Of a DNA stretch of 64,000 nucleotides, positions 35,015-43,780 are shown in pieces. Made by a program: the position numbers and the translations under genes. Positions within the stretch are counted from its first letter, which is position 1. The number at the start of each line of letters is the position of its first letter. The DNA is from an uncultured Bacteroidota bacterium (GTDB lineage Bacteria > Bacteroidota > Bacteroidia > Chitinophagales > Chitinophagaceae): contig CAIVEH010000216.1 of NCBI GenBank assembly GCA_903904855.1, forward strand, positions 1 through 64,000. Reading direction: 5' to 3'. The notes under the pieces are model-generated. The model made no database searches. It was not told the origin of the DNA and worked only from the letters and a program-made list of their open reading frames with translations.

Positions 35015-35959
35015 GTGCAAGTCCCAAATACGCTTTACAGTAGGGAGTATTAGCCAAGAGCAAGGGTGTCGCGGGCGACTGCGAATCTGAAAGAAGCAGG
35101 CGGCAAACGTTCGGGCCAACGAACAGAAACTGCATACAAGGCGGGGTTATATGGGTGATGTTGGAAAAGAAACAAAAGCCCTATACTGTACGAAATATAA
35201 CTACGTAAATGCAGTGGCTAGATGAACGGAAAGCGTATATCCTTACCCTGAGAGATCTGCCGAGAACGTTGGCAGAGGTACGAGAGAGTGCCGAAGCGGC
35301 AAACTGGTGGCAGAGTTAAAGATGCCATCGGGTACCGGCAGAAGTCAGCCGAGGTCATAATAGGGGGGCAACGAACCTCACCGGATGCGTCCGCAAATGC
35401 GGCAGTTTTACAAACCCGAAGGACTGAATGTTAGAATAACCCTCTACGGAGGGGGGCGAAGGTATTAGAAGTTTATCACAAGGAGAACAACAGCCGAACC
35501 ACGTAAGAGAACTGTCTGCATGAGGGTAGGTTGGAAACCGAAAATAAAATGCAGAAGGAGCTGTGCCGGAGACGCAAGGACAAATAAGACCGCCAGGCAG
35601 AGAAAAAAAAGTAGGATGCTGGAAGAGATTCTGAACAGATGGAACATTGAGAAAGCCCTTGTGCAGGTAATCGGCAACAAGGGAGCAGGAGGTGTTGATG
35701 GTATGCAGACCGATGAACTTCGTGACTACCTGAACGCCAACAGGCAAAGTTTACGTACAAGAATTTTGGAAGGGAACTACGACCCTAGCCCTGTAAGAAA
35801 GGTAGAAATACCGAAGCCACAGGGAGGAGTAAGAATGTTGGGAATACCGACAGTAGTAGACAGGCTGATACAGCAAGCCATAAATCAATGGTTATCGCCA
35901 AGATGTGAAGCACAGTTCTCAGATCAAAGCTATGGATTCCGTCCTAGTCAAACTACTTA
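35015..35959 (+). mobile_element. Group II intron, 3'-truncated
   Basis: The 5' end GTGCAAGTCCC, about 600 nt of ribozyme-like structured sequence (including AGGGAGTATTAGCC, GATCTGCCGAGAACG and CGAAGGTATTAGAAG) and an in-frame maturase start are the layout of a bacterial group II intron with its protein in domain IV. The element stops inside the reverse transcriptase gene; the rest of the ORF and domains V and VI are missing. It sits immediately after a transcription terminator, a preferred location for some group II introns. It cannot splice or move by itself. Confidence 0.82.
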
Positions 35960-35960
35960 A
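35616..35960 (+). pseudogene. ltrA: Group II intron reverse transcriptase/maturase, truncated
   Basis: Only about 114 residues remain: MLEEILNRWNIEKALVQVIGNKGAGGVDGM, the RT0 region, RILEGNYDPSPVRKVEIPKP and GGVRMLGIPTVVDRLIQQAI (RT1-2), and FSDQSYGFRP, then a stop after SQTT. The catalytic YADD motif, the maturase X domain and any endonuclease domain are absent; complete proteins have about 420-600 residues. The frame is open from 35520, but the domain begins at the ATG at 35616. Confidence 0.85.
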
Positions 35961-35966
35961 ATTGCC

Positions 35967-36005
35967 AAAATCGCCTTGTAAATCAATGATTTATAAGGCG
36001 ATTTT
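35967..36005. repeat. Palindrome related to the tRNA-adjacent attachment-like site
   Basis: AAAATCGCCTT and AAGGCGATTTT flank a palindromic core, TTGTAAATCAATGATTTA. The same core, within a 22-bp identity including the preceding GCC, occurs just downstream of the tRNA at 51819-51840. It may be an intrinsic terminator or a remnant of an integrative-element junction that truncated the intron. Confidence 0.65.
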
Positions 36006-36070
36006 GTTTTTGGGGTACACTAATCGGTATAATTGTAAGTTTTATTGAACTGTTTCTTAAAGGATCTCAT

Positions 36071-36604
36071 CTACCGATGTAAATTATAAGCCACCCCAAT
36101 CTCATTGCTTTTTGGCGCTATTAAGCCATATCTGCCAGGGCGGTGGTCATGTATTGAGCCGCCAATAAGCAGGGGTAAACCCAAAACGAGTACCATAAAG
36201 CCGGAAAACATAAGCCCTAATGACCATAAATCCTGATCTGTAAAGATAATATCACTTGTACTCTTAGGAGCTGTTACTCCAACCACTATACCACTTAACA
36301 TTAACCCTCCCCCGGAACAGATAAATACCAGGCCCAATTTATGCACAAAACACCATTTTCTACTTTTTGAGTACGACTCCGCATAGTTTACAGATCTGTT
36401 TTTGAACTCCGTATTGCTGAAAGCCTGCGGTTGTGCTATTTCCGTTTCAGTATTAAACCTGTCGGCGAGAGATAGCCGGGTATCCGTTTTTCCGAGGAGT
36501 GAATAAGACGCTGCCTCCTTATGTTTTGAAGGGAAAGCGCCAAACGCCTGTGGAGCAATAATAAATAGTGTTAATGATAGCAATAAAAAAATCGTGTTTT
36601 TCAT
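36071..36604 (-). CDS. Hypothetical membrane protein with signal peptide
   Basis: This protein of about 177 residues starts MKNTIFLLLSLTLFIIAPQAFGAF, a signal peptide; this ATG is preferred over an upstream one that adds 11 residues. The mature region has a polar stretch (SYSLLGKTDTRLSLADRFNTETEI) and two hydrophobic helices (LGLVFICSGGGLMLSGIVVGVTA and LGLMFSGFMVLVLGLPLLIGGSI). The glycine-rich paired helices resemble small inner-membrane hairpin proteins. The function is unknown. Confidence 0.62.
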   Translation of the reverse strand: MKNTIFLLLSLTLFIIAPQAFGAFPSKHKEAASYSLLGKTDTRLSLADRFNTETEIAQPQAFSNTEFKNRSVNYAESYSKSRKWCFVHKLGLVFICSGGGLMLSGIVVGVTAPKSTSDIIFTDQDLWSLGLMFSGFMVLVLGLPLLIGGSIHDHRPGRYGLIAPKSNEIGVAYNLHR

Positions 36605-36755
36605 AATCGTGTTTTTTGATGATAAATCAGGATACAAACGTACAGGCAGGGAATTAGAAATTGTTTGATAAAAATCAAATTCTTTGCTTTTTCGGATATA
36701 TAATCAGAAAGAGCACGAGATTGAACCAACATCTATAAAAAGGGCTTAGGGTAAC

Positions 36756-37967
36756 TTATTTTTTATCCATCCTGCCTGCTATGAAATCATCCAACTGCTT
36801 CCCTCTGAGGTTTTTCGCAATGATGTTGCCTGTTGGGTCAAGAATATATATTACCGGGAGGTCGGTCACTTTGTACGCCAGCGCTGCCGGGGATTGTATT
36901 CCCTTAAGGTCGCATACTTCACCGGGCCAGTTCAGTTCGTCTTTACGGAGTGCTCCCAGCCATTTTTCCCGGTCGGTATCGAGGGAAATACTCAGGATGT
37001 AAAAGTTGCGGGAGCCATATTTATTATAAAGCGGTTTAATCACCTGCTGGTTTTCCATGCGGCAGGGGTGGCACCAGGAGCCCCAGAAGTCAATAATGAC
37101 ATATTTACCCCTGAGGTCGGTGGTGCGTATCATTTTGCCCGATGAATCGGGCAGGGCCACATCAGGGGCATTTGAGCCGATGGGCAGTGTATAGAACCTA
37201 TCGTAGATATCCTCCATCAACTGCCCTGCATATTTAGATTTTGGTATTTCGCGCTGGTATCGGCTGTTCATCTTCAGGCAGGAAACTGAATCGTCGGAGG
37301 AATTGGTAAGGAAGGTAAACAGGGAAACATAAGGATTGCGGATGGTATCCATTACCGGCAGCATTTCATCAGCATGTTTTTTTATATGCCCGTGTATTTT
37401 TGCGCCAATATTTTTGAAGGAATCAGGTGGTGTTCCAGGTGTTTCTTCGAGTATCTTACGTCGGGCAATCAGTGCCGCAATGGCTTCATCTTCAGGCCAG
37501 CCCATCTCCACTACTTTGCGCAGGGCCAGGTTAGCCTGGTCCATTTTTATAGGTTTGAAGGCATAATTGAAATGTGCCAGTTCGGTGGTAAATGATAACT
37601 GTGAGCCGGGAGATAGCAGCAGGAATGCATAGTTATCATCAATGCCTGTAAAGTTCACCATAGAGCCGCCTATGTAATCTTTGTACACCACCTCCAAACG
37701 GTAGAAGGTATTGGACTCTATACCCTTTATGGATCGGAATTCAAAGGTACCGTCCTTTCTTATCAGTGCACTATCAACAACAAGGCTTGGGCTGCATCTG
37801 AAAAAATCGTTGATGGACAGCATCCGGCTAATGTAGACCTTGTGCTCCCATTCGGTATCGGAAGCTTTGGGAATGATTCTGCCTTTGATAGAGCAAGGCG
37901 TGGCAGCAAACGCTACAATGTTTTGCGCCAGCAAGGTGCAGCATATAATAAAACGGAGGAGGCCCAT
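36756..37967 (-). CDS. TlpA-like thioredoxin-fold thiol-disulfide oxidoreductase
   Basis: This periplasmic redox protein has about 403 residues. The ATG at 37967 gives the signal peptide MGLLRFIICCTLLAQNIVAFA; the frame remains open further upstream but without a plausible leader. The N-terminal about 240 residues form a DUF4369-like beta domain plus a helical linker. The C-terminal AhpC/TSA-TlpA domain begins GSNAPDVALPDSSGKMIRTTDLRGKYVIIDFWGSWCHPC, with active site WCHPC, and includes the cis-Pro segment TDLPVIYILDPTGNII. Such proteins are frequent in Bacteroidota; the substrates are unknown. Confidence 0.9.
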   Translation of the reverse strand: MGLLRFIICCTLLAQNIVAFAATPCSIKGRIIPKASDTEWEHKVYISRMLSINDFFRCSPSLVVDSALIRKDGTFEFRSIKGIESNTFYRLEVVYKDYIGGSMVNFTGIDDNYAFLLLSPGSQLSFTTELAHFNYAFKPIKMDQANLALRKVVEMGWPEDEAIAALIARRKILEETPGTPPDSFKNIGAKIHGHIKKHADEMLPVMDTIRNPYVSLFTFLTNSSDDSVSCLKMNSRYQREIPKSKYAGQLMEDIYDRFYTLPIGSNAPDVALPDSSGKMIRTTDLRGKYVIIDFWGSWCHPCRMENQQVIKPLYNKYGSRNFYILSISLDTDREKWLGALRKDELNWPGEVCDLKGIQSPAALAYKVTDLPVIYILDPTGNIIAKNLRGKQLDDFIAGRMDKK

Positions 37968-38134
37968 ATGCAGCAAGATAGTAAAAGTATATTCCACCCG
38001 GGAAAAACTAATACAATAATTCTTACCACAAAGGACAATGGTTATCACAAAGGGCACAAAATCAGAAAAACATAACAATCAGGGACACAAAGTTCATTTT
38101 ACGCAAAGTCGGCTTTTATCCCTTATTTTGTTCA

Positions 38135-38812
38135 TTACTTTTTCTTTCTGAAAAAGTCCTGTAGCTCCCTGCTCATTTGTTCGCCGCGCCTTTTAAGGTC
38201 CTGCATTTCCACTTCCACATTGCGGGAGATATCGTGAAAAGTAACCGGGTTGCCGCTGTTCATATTATACAGTTCATCCCGCGATCTGGCTGCTGGTATC
38301 ACCATCCATGCAATAATATACGCCAGGAAGCCTATGCCTGCCGAAAGGAATAATACCACCATTACCAGCCTGATGATAACCGGGTCTACATCAAAATAGT
38401 GAGCCAAACCACTGCACACACCACCTATTACTTTATCGTAAGGGTCGCGCAGCAGCCGGTCGCTTCTGTAGGGGTTGGTGCGGCCCTGATTTTTCTGGTA
38501 ACCTGAATTGCCGCTATACTGCTGGCTGCCCTGCGAACTCCCTGATGCCGGGCCATCGTGCAGGTCGCTGGCAGTGCCCAGGGTGTCAATTACTTTCTGT
38601 ACATCATTTTTGTCTATGGCTGGTGATCCTCCCTGTAGCCGTATGCTGAATAGTTCGGCAATCCGGTTTTCGATATCTTCTATTATCTCCCGGCCATCTT
38701 CACCTTTGAACTGGCGCTCCAGTGTATTGATATATTCTTTGAGAATAGTGTAAGCGTCTTCTTCTATCGGCAAAACGCGGCCGGCTATGTTTATCTGTAG
38801 GATACGTTGCAT
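38135..38812 (-). CDS. PspC domain membrane protein
   Basis: This 225-residue protein has an N-terminal soluble helical region (INIAGRVLPIEEDAYTILKEYINTLERQF). A Gly/Ser/Gln-rich linker (SSQGSQQYSGNSGYQKNQG) and a PspC domain (RLLRDPYDKVIGGVCSGLAHYFDVDPVIIRLVMVVLFLSAGIGFLAYIIAWMVIP) with its TM helix follow, then a basic coiled-coil tail. PspC proteins take part in envelope-stress responses. It is co-transcribed with the PadR regulator gene 11 bp upstream, a pairing common in the phylum. Confidence 0.92.
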   Translation of the reverse strand: MQRILQINIAGRVLPIEEDAYTILKEYINTLERQFKGEDGREIIEDIENRIAELFSIRLQGGSPAIDKNDVQKVIDTLGTASDLHDGPASGSSQGSQQYSGNSGYQKNQGRTNPYRSDRLLRDPYDKVIGGVCSGLAHYFDVDPVIIRLVMVVLFLSAGIGFLAYIIAWMVIPAARSRDELYNMNSGNPVTFHDISRNVEVEMQDLKRRGEQMSRELQDFFRKKK

Positions 38813-38823
38813 ATATTTTGGTT

Positions 38824-39156
38824 TTATAAAGGAACAGTTAAATCGTTTACAGCCTTACTTAGTTCATCCCAGGTGGTGCGCAGTTGCTCATAAAAATGTA
38901 CGCCCTCGGGTGTCAGTGTAAAGTACTTTCTGGGAGGCCCGGATAAGGATTCCTCCCAGCGGTAACTTAGGAAGCCTGCATTCTTGAGCCTTGTGAGCAG
39001 CGGATAGAGTGTGCCTTCCAGAACAACCAGTTTTGCAGCCTTGAGTTGTTCCAGAATATCGCTTGGGTAAGCCTCTTTCTGCCGTTGTATAATACCCAGG
39101 ATACACAGCTCCAGCAAGCCTTTGCGCATTTGTGATTCTGTATTATCTATTGCCAT
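38824..39156 (-). CDS. PadR family transcriptional regulator
   Basis: This 110-residue winged-helix regulator reads MRKGLLELCILGIIQRQKEAYPSDILEQLK, then VVLEGTLYPLLTRLKNAGFLSYRWEESLSGPPRKYFTLTPEGV, the diagnostic PadR wing and recognition helix (EGTLYPLLxRL). It is followed directly by the PspC-domain gene, so it likely controls its own operon in response to an unknown signal. Confidence 0.93.
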   Translation of the reverse strand: MAIDNTESQMRKGLLELCILGIIQRQKEAYPSDILEQLKAAKLVVLEGTLYPLLTRLKNAGFLSYRWEESLSGPPRKYFTLTPEGVHFYEQLRTTWDELSKAVNDLTVPL

Positions 39157-39345
39157 ATCGCTTCATTTCGACACAAAGGTAGGTAAAAAAAGGTATTATG
39201 CAATGCCTAGTACCTTGTTAAAGGATTTGTAAACATATTTATGATATAAATCCAACATTCTGACTATAGTTGAATCTGCTCTGTTTTTTATAAAAAAATC
39301 TTCGCTTGGTTTTACAATTTCCAGCCGATCATTCAAAAAAATTTA

Positions 39346-39375
39346 TTGCGCGTGAAAATGTTTTGAGTAAATTTA
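39346..39375 (+). promoter_or_regulatory. Promoter of the acyl-CoA synthetase gene
   Basis: TTG (39346-39348), a 19-bp spacer and TAAATTTA (39368-39375; one mismatch to TAnnTTTG) end 3 nt before the ATG at 39379. Confidence 0.5.
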
Positions 39376-39378
39376 GGT

Positions 39379-41157
39379 ATGATTCAGCGCCTTTTTGATA
39401 TTGTTGAACAGAGAAGTAACAATGCACCCGATGCCGTAATGCTTGCTGCCAAGGAGCAGGGCAACTGGCGCACCTACAGCAGCAGGGAGGTTTGGGAGAC
39501 TGCCCGAAAACTGGCTGGAGGATTGCTGACATTAGGTATTACCAATGAGATACTGGAGCCGGAACCTCAGGAGAAAATTGCAATCATTTCTCCCAACAGA
39601 CCAGAATGGATGATTACTGACATCGCTGTGCAACTTACCGGTGCAGTATTAACGCCCATTTACCCCACTATTAGTCCTCAGGAGATAGCCTATGTGCTTG
39701 ATGAGGCAGGTGTTCAGATATTATTTGTGGCCAATGCCGATATTTATGAGCGGTTTAAAGATTCGTTCAATAACGTAATCTCGCTCAAAAAAATATACTC
39801 TTTCGATGAAGTTCGTGGAGTGCCGAACTGGAGGGAGTTGCTGAATAAAAATCTGCAACCGGACGAAACGGTAACTGCCCGTATAAAACCAGAAACACTA
39901 GCTACTATTATTTACACCTCAGGCACCACCGGCGACCCCAAGGGAGTAATGCTTACCCACAATAACCTTGTGAGCAATATAATGGACTCAATGCCGGCCT
40001 TCACTTTTGCACAGGAAAACAGCAGGGCTTTAAGCTTTTTGCCCCTCAATCATATTTTTGAGCGCACTGTAACCTATATCTATATTCATTCGGGTGTATC
40101 TGTTTATTATGCCGAAAGCATGGATACAATCGGTCCTAATCTTAAAGAGGTACAACCTCTGGTATTTACAACAGTACCAAGGCTGCTGGAGAAAGTATAC
40201 GAACGGATTATGAGTACCGCCCTTGAACTTAAAGGTATAAAGCGGGCGCTTTTTTTCTGGGCACTGGAGCTGGGCAAAAAATATGATAACGCAATAAAAG
40301 GGAGTATCTGGTACCGGCTGCAATTGTGGCTAGCTAACCAGATCATATTTAATAAATGGAGAGCTGCGTTGGGTGGGCAGGTTAAGGCTATAGTAGTAGG
40401 TTCAGCCGCCTGCCAGGAGCGGCTGGTAAGGATATTTTCGGCTGCCAATGTGGTGATAATGGAAGGTTATGGCCTTACTGAAACATCTCCGGTAGTGAGT
40501 GTAAACAGGTATGAAAGTGAGAACAGGAGGGCTGGAACTATTGGGCCATTAATAGATAATGTAGAAGTGAAAATAGCAGAGGATGGAGAGATATTGACCA
40601 GGGGGCCAAATGTTACTATAGGTTATTACAAGCATCCTGATCTGACAAAAGCCGCTTTGGAAGATGGCTGGCTGCATACCGGAGATATTGGCACCTGGGT
40701 GGAAGGGCGGTTCCTTAAGATTACAGACCGGAAAAAGGAGATTTTCAAAACTTCGGGTGGCAAGTATGTGGCTCCGCAGGTGATTGAAAACAAGATGAAG
40801 GAGAGTCCATACATTGAGCAGATGATGGTAATAGGCAATGGCAGAAAATTTGTAAGCGCGTTGGTTATACCCAGTTTTATTCAAGTCAGAAAATTCCTTG
40901 CAGATCACCATCATAAAGTAGTGATACCAGCTAAAAATGCTGACTTAATAAAGATTCCGGAGGTGCTTGATTTAATGCAGAAGCAACTTGATAAATACAA
41001 CCCCCATTTCAGCCATCCCGAGCAGGTAAAGAAAATTAAGCTGCTCTCCGAAGAGTGGACCATTGACAGCGGAGAATTAACACCATCGCTTAAAGTGAAA
41101 CGAAAAATAATAGAGCATAAATATGCCAGCCAGATAGAGGAAATTTATGCAGATTAA
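39379..41157 (+). CDS. Long-chain acyl-CoA synthetase (AMP-dependent ligase)
   Basis: This enzyme adenylates a fatty acid and forms its CoA thioester. The 592-residue length is that of FadD15/ACSL-type bacterial proteins. Motifs are the P-loop-like TIIYTSGTTGDPKGVMLTHNN (about residues 174-194), FLPLNHIFERT, EGYGLTETSPV (A5 motif), WLHTGDIG (A7) and ITDRKKEIFKTSGGKYVAPQ (A8, linker and fatty-acyl signature). The C-terminal domain carries SLKVKRKIIEHKY with the catalytic Lys region. It is cytoplasmic or membrane-associated, and monocistronic. Confidence 0.94.
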   Translation: MIQRLFDIVEQRSNNAPDAVMLAAKEQGNWRTYSSREVWETARKLAGGLLTLGITNEILEPEPQEKIAIISPNRPEWMITDIAVQLTGAVLTPIYPTISPQEIAYVLDEAGVQILFVANADIYERFKDSFNNVISLKKIYSFDEVRGVPNWRELLNKNLQPDETVTARIKPETLATIIYTSGTTGDPKGVMLTHNNLVSNIMDSMPAFTFAQENSRALSFLPLNHIFERTVTYIYIHSGVSVYYAESMDTIGPNLKEVQPLVFTTVPRLLEKVYERIMSTALELKGIKRALFFWALELGKKYDNAIKGSIWYRLQLWLANQIIFNKWRAALGGQVKAIVVGSAACQERLVRIFSAANVVIMEGYGLTETSPVVSVNRYESENRRAGTIGPLIDNVEVKIAEDGEILTRGPNVTIGYYKHPDLTKAALEDGWLHTGDIGTWVEGRFLKITDRKKEIFKTSGGKYVAPQVIENKMKESPYIEQMMVIGNGRKFVSALVIPSFIQVRKFLADHHHKVVIPAKNADLIKIPEVLDLMQKQLDKYNPHFSHPEQVKKIKLLSEEWTIDSGELTPSLKVKRKIIEHKYASQIEEIYAD

Positions 41158-41199
41158 CCAACTGGGAAATAACATAGTATTCAGCCTTAAAAGATGTGT

Positions 41200-41655
41200 T
41201 TAAATTTTACCGGCAGCTGAAATGATACTGGATATTATAATCAGCCCATACAAGCAAAGCAGAACAATCATCATAATGCCGAAGAATTTGAACATGTTTT
41301 TGAGATAAACCAAAGCCTTATTGAAGCTAAGTTTATTATTACTGTTCAATGCCTGCTTCATGCATGTGGAGTATTTATAAAGGGCAAATGTTGGGTAAAA
41401 ATATAAGCCTGCAAAAACAACGTATATCAGCACAAGGCCTGCCGTACCTATATATGGAATTGCAGTAGCCATGGATGAATACCGGGACATTACTACACCT
41501 AAAATAACCCCAGCTGCTACCATCAGGCCGAGCATCACAAACCCAAGTATAGCCAGGAATTTGGTCCAACGCCCCATTTCCATAAGGGTAGATTTTGTTG
41601 TTTCATCTACTTCCAGAGTGAAAATTTCCGACTTATTCTGATTAAAATATTCCAT
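41200..41655 (-). CDS. DUF5362-like membrane protein
   Basis: This 151-residue integral membrane protein has a short acidic N-terminus (MEYFNQNKSEIFTLEVDETTKSTLMEMGRWTKFLA). Three hydrophobic segments follow: about 33-55 (LAILGFVMLGLMVAAGVILGVVM), 67-90 (IPYIGTAGLVLIYVVFAGLYFYP) and 121-145 (FFGIMMIVLLCLYGLIIISSI). The layout and the segment NNKLSFNKALVYLKNMFKFFGI match DUF5362 proteins of Bacteroidota. The function is unknown. It is convergent with the acyl-CoA synthetase gene. Confidence 0.7.
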   Translation of the reverse strand: MEYFNQNKSEIFTLEVDETTKSTLMEMGRWTKFLAILGFVMLGLMVAAGVILGVVMSRYSSMATAIPYIGTAGLVLIYVVFAGLYFYPTFALYKYSTCMKQALNSNNKLSFNKALVYLKNMFKFFGIMMIVLLCLYGLIIISSIISAAGKI

Positions 41656-41856
41656 GTTATTTAATTCAATTCAAAGCTAAAAAAACTTATGGTTTTACAA
41701 GCCAGCAAACCCATTTTTTGGTAAATATAGTTATCATTAACCCGGAAAATTTCAGATTGCTGTAAGCAAGGTGAAACATATTATAGTCTAAATGGCTTAC
41801 CACCTGGGAGAATTCCGATGGATTCTCTCGTATGAGTCAATGTGTTATTTCAGATA

Positions 41857-41888
41857 TTGCAATTCCATTCTCCAAATTCTTACCTTTG
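41857..41888 (+). promoter_or_regulatory. Promoter of gpmI
   Basis: TTG (41857-41859), a 21-bp spacer and a perfect TACCTTTG (41881-41888) end 4 nt before the ATG at 41893. The spacing predicts a leaderless transcript. Confidence 0.6.
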
Positions 41889-41892
41889 CACC

Positions 41893-43425
41893 ATGTCTAA
41901 GAAAGCAATGCTCATCATTATGGATGGCTGGGGACATGGTAAAGTACCCGCTGCCGATGCCATAGCCAATGCGAATGTTCCTTTTGTTAAATCTCTTTAT
42001 ACCAAATATCCCCATTCCGAACTACTGACCTGTGGTGAGGCTGTAGGACTTCCTGATGGCCAGATGGGAAATTCGGAAGTAGGGCATCTGAATATAGGCG
42101 CTGGCCGTATTGTGTACCAGGAACTGGAACGCATCAATGTAGCTGTAAAAAGCGGTGAACTGGAACGCAGCCCCGTGCTGGAGGCGGCTTTTGATGCTGC
42201 TAAAGTTGCAGGCACAACTTTGCATTTTATGGGCCTGGTGAGCGATGGGGGAGTACACTCCCACATCAACCATATCAAGGAGCTCTGCACCCTGGCCCAA
42301 AAACATAATGTGCCCGATGTAGTGGTTCATGCATTCACCGATGGCCGCGATTGTGACCCTAAAAGCGGACTGGGTTTTATAAAAGACCTGTCTGCACACG
42401 TGCTGCATACCGGCGGCAGGCTGGCAACGGTAACAGGGCGCTTCTATGCCATGGATCGCGATAAGCGCTGGGAGCGGGTAAAGATTGCTTACGATGCGCT
42501 GACACAGGGTATAGGCGACCGGATTCTGGACCCTATTGAGGCTATAGAGCGCTCTTATGCCAACGACATAACTGACGAGTTTATTAAACCAATAATTGTT
42601 TGTGATATTGAAGGTCATCCTCTTGGTACCATTAAAGATGGAGATGTGGTGGTTTGTTTTAACTTCCGTACCGACCGTTGCCGGGAGATTACCACTGTTC
42701 TTACCCAGCAGGACTTCCCTGAGCAGGAAATGCACACCTACAACCTGCATTATTTAACAATGACCGAATACGACAAGAGCTATAAAAATGTTCATGTTCT
42801 GTTCGGAAACAAAGACCTGACCAATACGCTAGGTGAGGTGCTGGAGGCCAATGGCAAAACCCAGATCCGCATTGCCGAAACTGAAAAATACCCCCATGTT
42901 ACTTTCTTCTTCTCTGGAGGCAGGGAGCAGCCTTTTAAGGGTGAAAAAAGGATCATGATACCTTCTCCGCGCACGGTAGCAACCTACGACCTTAAACCGG
43001 AGATGAGCGCCTACGAAGTAACTGATGCCATACTGCCGGAAATCAAAGAGCAAACTGCCGATTTCATCTGCCTCAACTTTGCCAATGCCGACATGGTAGG
43101 CCATACCGGCGTTTGGGCTGCAGTAACAAAAGCAGTAGAAACAGTGAATGATTGTGTAAGCCGCATTGTACCCGTAGCGCTTGAAAATGGCTATGCTGTT
43201 TTCCTTACCGCAGACCATGGCAATGCCGACAATATGATCAATGAAGACGGTACGCCCAATACACAACATTCATTGAATCCGGTACCACTGTTCCTGATTT
43301 CAAATGATTATACAGGAAAACTGAAATACGGTAAGCTGGGAGATCTTGCACCTACCATACTTACGTATATGGGTATTAAAATACCGGCTGAGATGACGGG
43401 CGATGTTTTGATAGACAGTCTGTAA
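41893..43425 (+). CDS. gpmI: 2,3-bisphosphoglycerate-independent phosphoglycerate mutase
   Basis: This glycolytic enzyme interconverts 3- and 2-phosphoglycerate using two Mn ions. It has 510 residues from the ATG at 41893; the frame is open to 41842, but that extension lies across the promoter. Motifs are the metal-site MDGWGHG, the phosphorylated Ser in GQMGNSEVGHLNIGAGR, FTDGRDCDPKSG, FNFRTDRCREIT, NFANADMVGHTG and the second metal site FLTADHGNADNM. It is monocistronic. Confidence 0.97.
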   Translation: MSKKAMLIIMDGWGHGKVPAADAIANANVPFVKSLYTKYPHSELLTCGEAVGLPDGQMGNSEVGHLNIGAGRIVYQELERINVAVKSGELERSPVLEAAFDAAKVAGTTLHFMGLVSDGGVHSHINHIKELCTLAQKHNVPDVVVHAFTDGRDCDPKSGLGFIKDLSAHVLHTGGRLATVTGRFYAMDRDKRWERVKIAYDALTQGIGDRILDPIEAIERSYANDITDEFIKPIIVCDIEGHPLGTIKDGDVVVCFNFRTDRCREITTVLTQQDFPEQEMHTYNLHYLTMTEYDKSYKNVHVLFGNKDLTNTLGEVLEANGKTQIRIAETEKYPHVTFFFSGGREQPFKGEKRIMIPSPRTVATYDLKPEMSAYEVTDAILPEIKEQTADFICLNFANADMVGHTGVWAAVTKAVETVNDCVSRIVPVALENGYAVFLTADHGNADNMINEDGTPNTQHSLNPVPLFLISNDYTGKLKYGKLGDLAPTILTYMGIKIPAEMTGDVLIDSL

Positions 43426-43780
43426 TTAAGGGCTTCTGAAAAATAAAAAGTCTTTCCTGAAATTCTTTGGGACTTTCGGTGCTTTTTTATCAGGAAGGGT
43501 AATATCTGATCCCTGTTACCTGCCGTGCTTTATAGTATAACCCAATTGAGAAATCCTCAGGTGGGTTATCAGGGCTGTACCTTAAACTGCGATTTGAAAA
43601 ACTTCTTCTTTTCTGCATAGCACTGCATCTACCTGGAGAATATTACGTCTTTTTGAATCCAGCGCATAAATCTTTACTATTAAGAAATTGGTGACGAATT
43701 GGGTAATACAAGGCCAGGATTTTAAACCTCAAAAAATATCTGGCATGGTATTTGCTTTCCCTTAACAAACACCATTTTTT
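43426..43780. other. Intergenic region with a weak hairpin
   Basis: About 350 bp between gpmI and the next gene. An imperfect hairpin AACCCAATTGAG...CTCAGGTGGGTT lies at about 43539-43567, and distal complementary TTCCTGA/TCAGGAA segments near 43456-43496 may help terminate gpmI. I see no gene. Confidence 0.4.

Noticed and set aside
35355..35760. Overlapping minus-strand frames of 70-130 codons over the group II intron
   Set aside because: They lie over ribozyme and maturase sequence on the opposite strand; intron structure explains the region.
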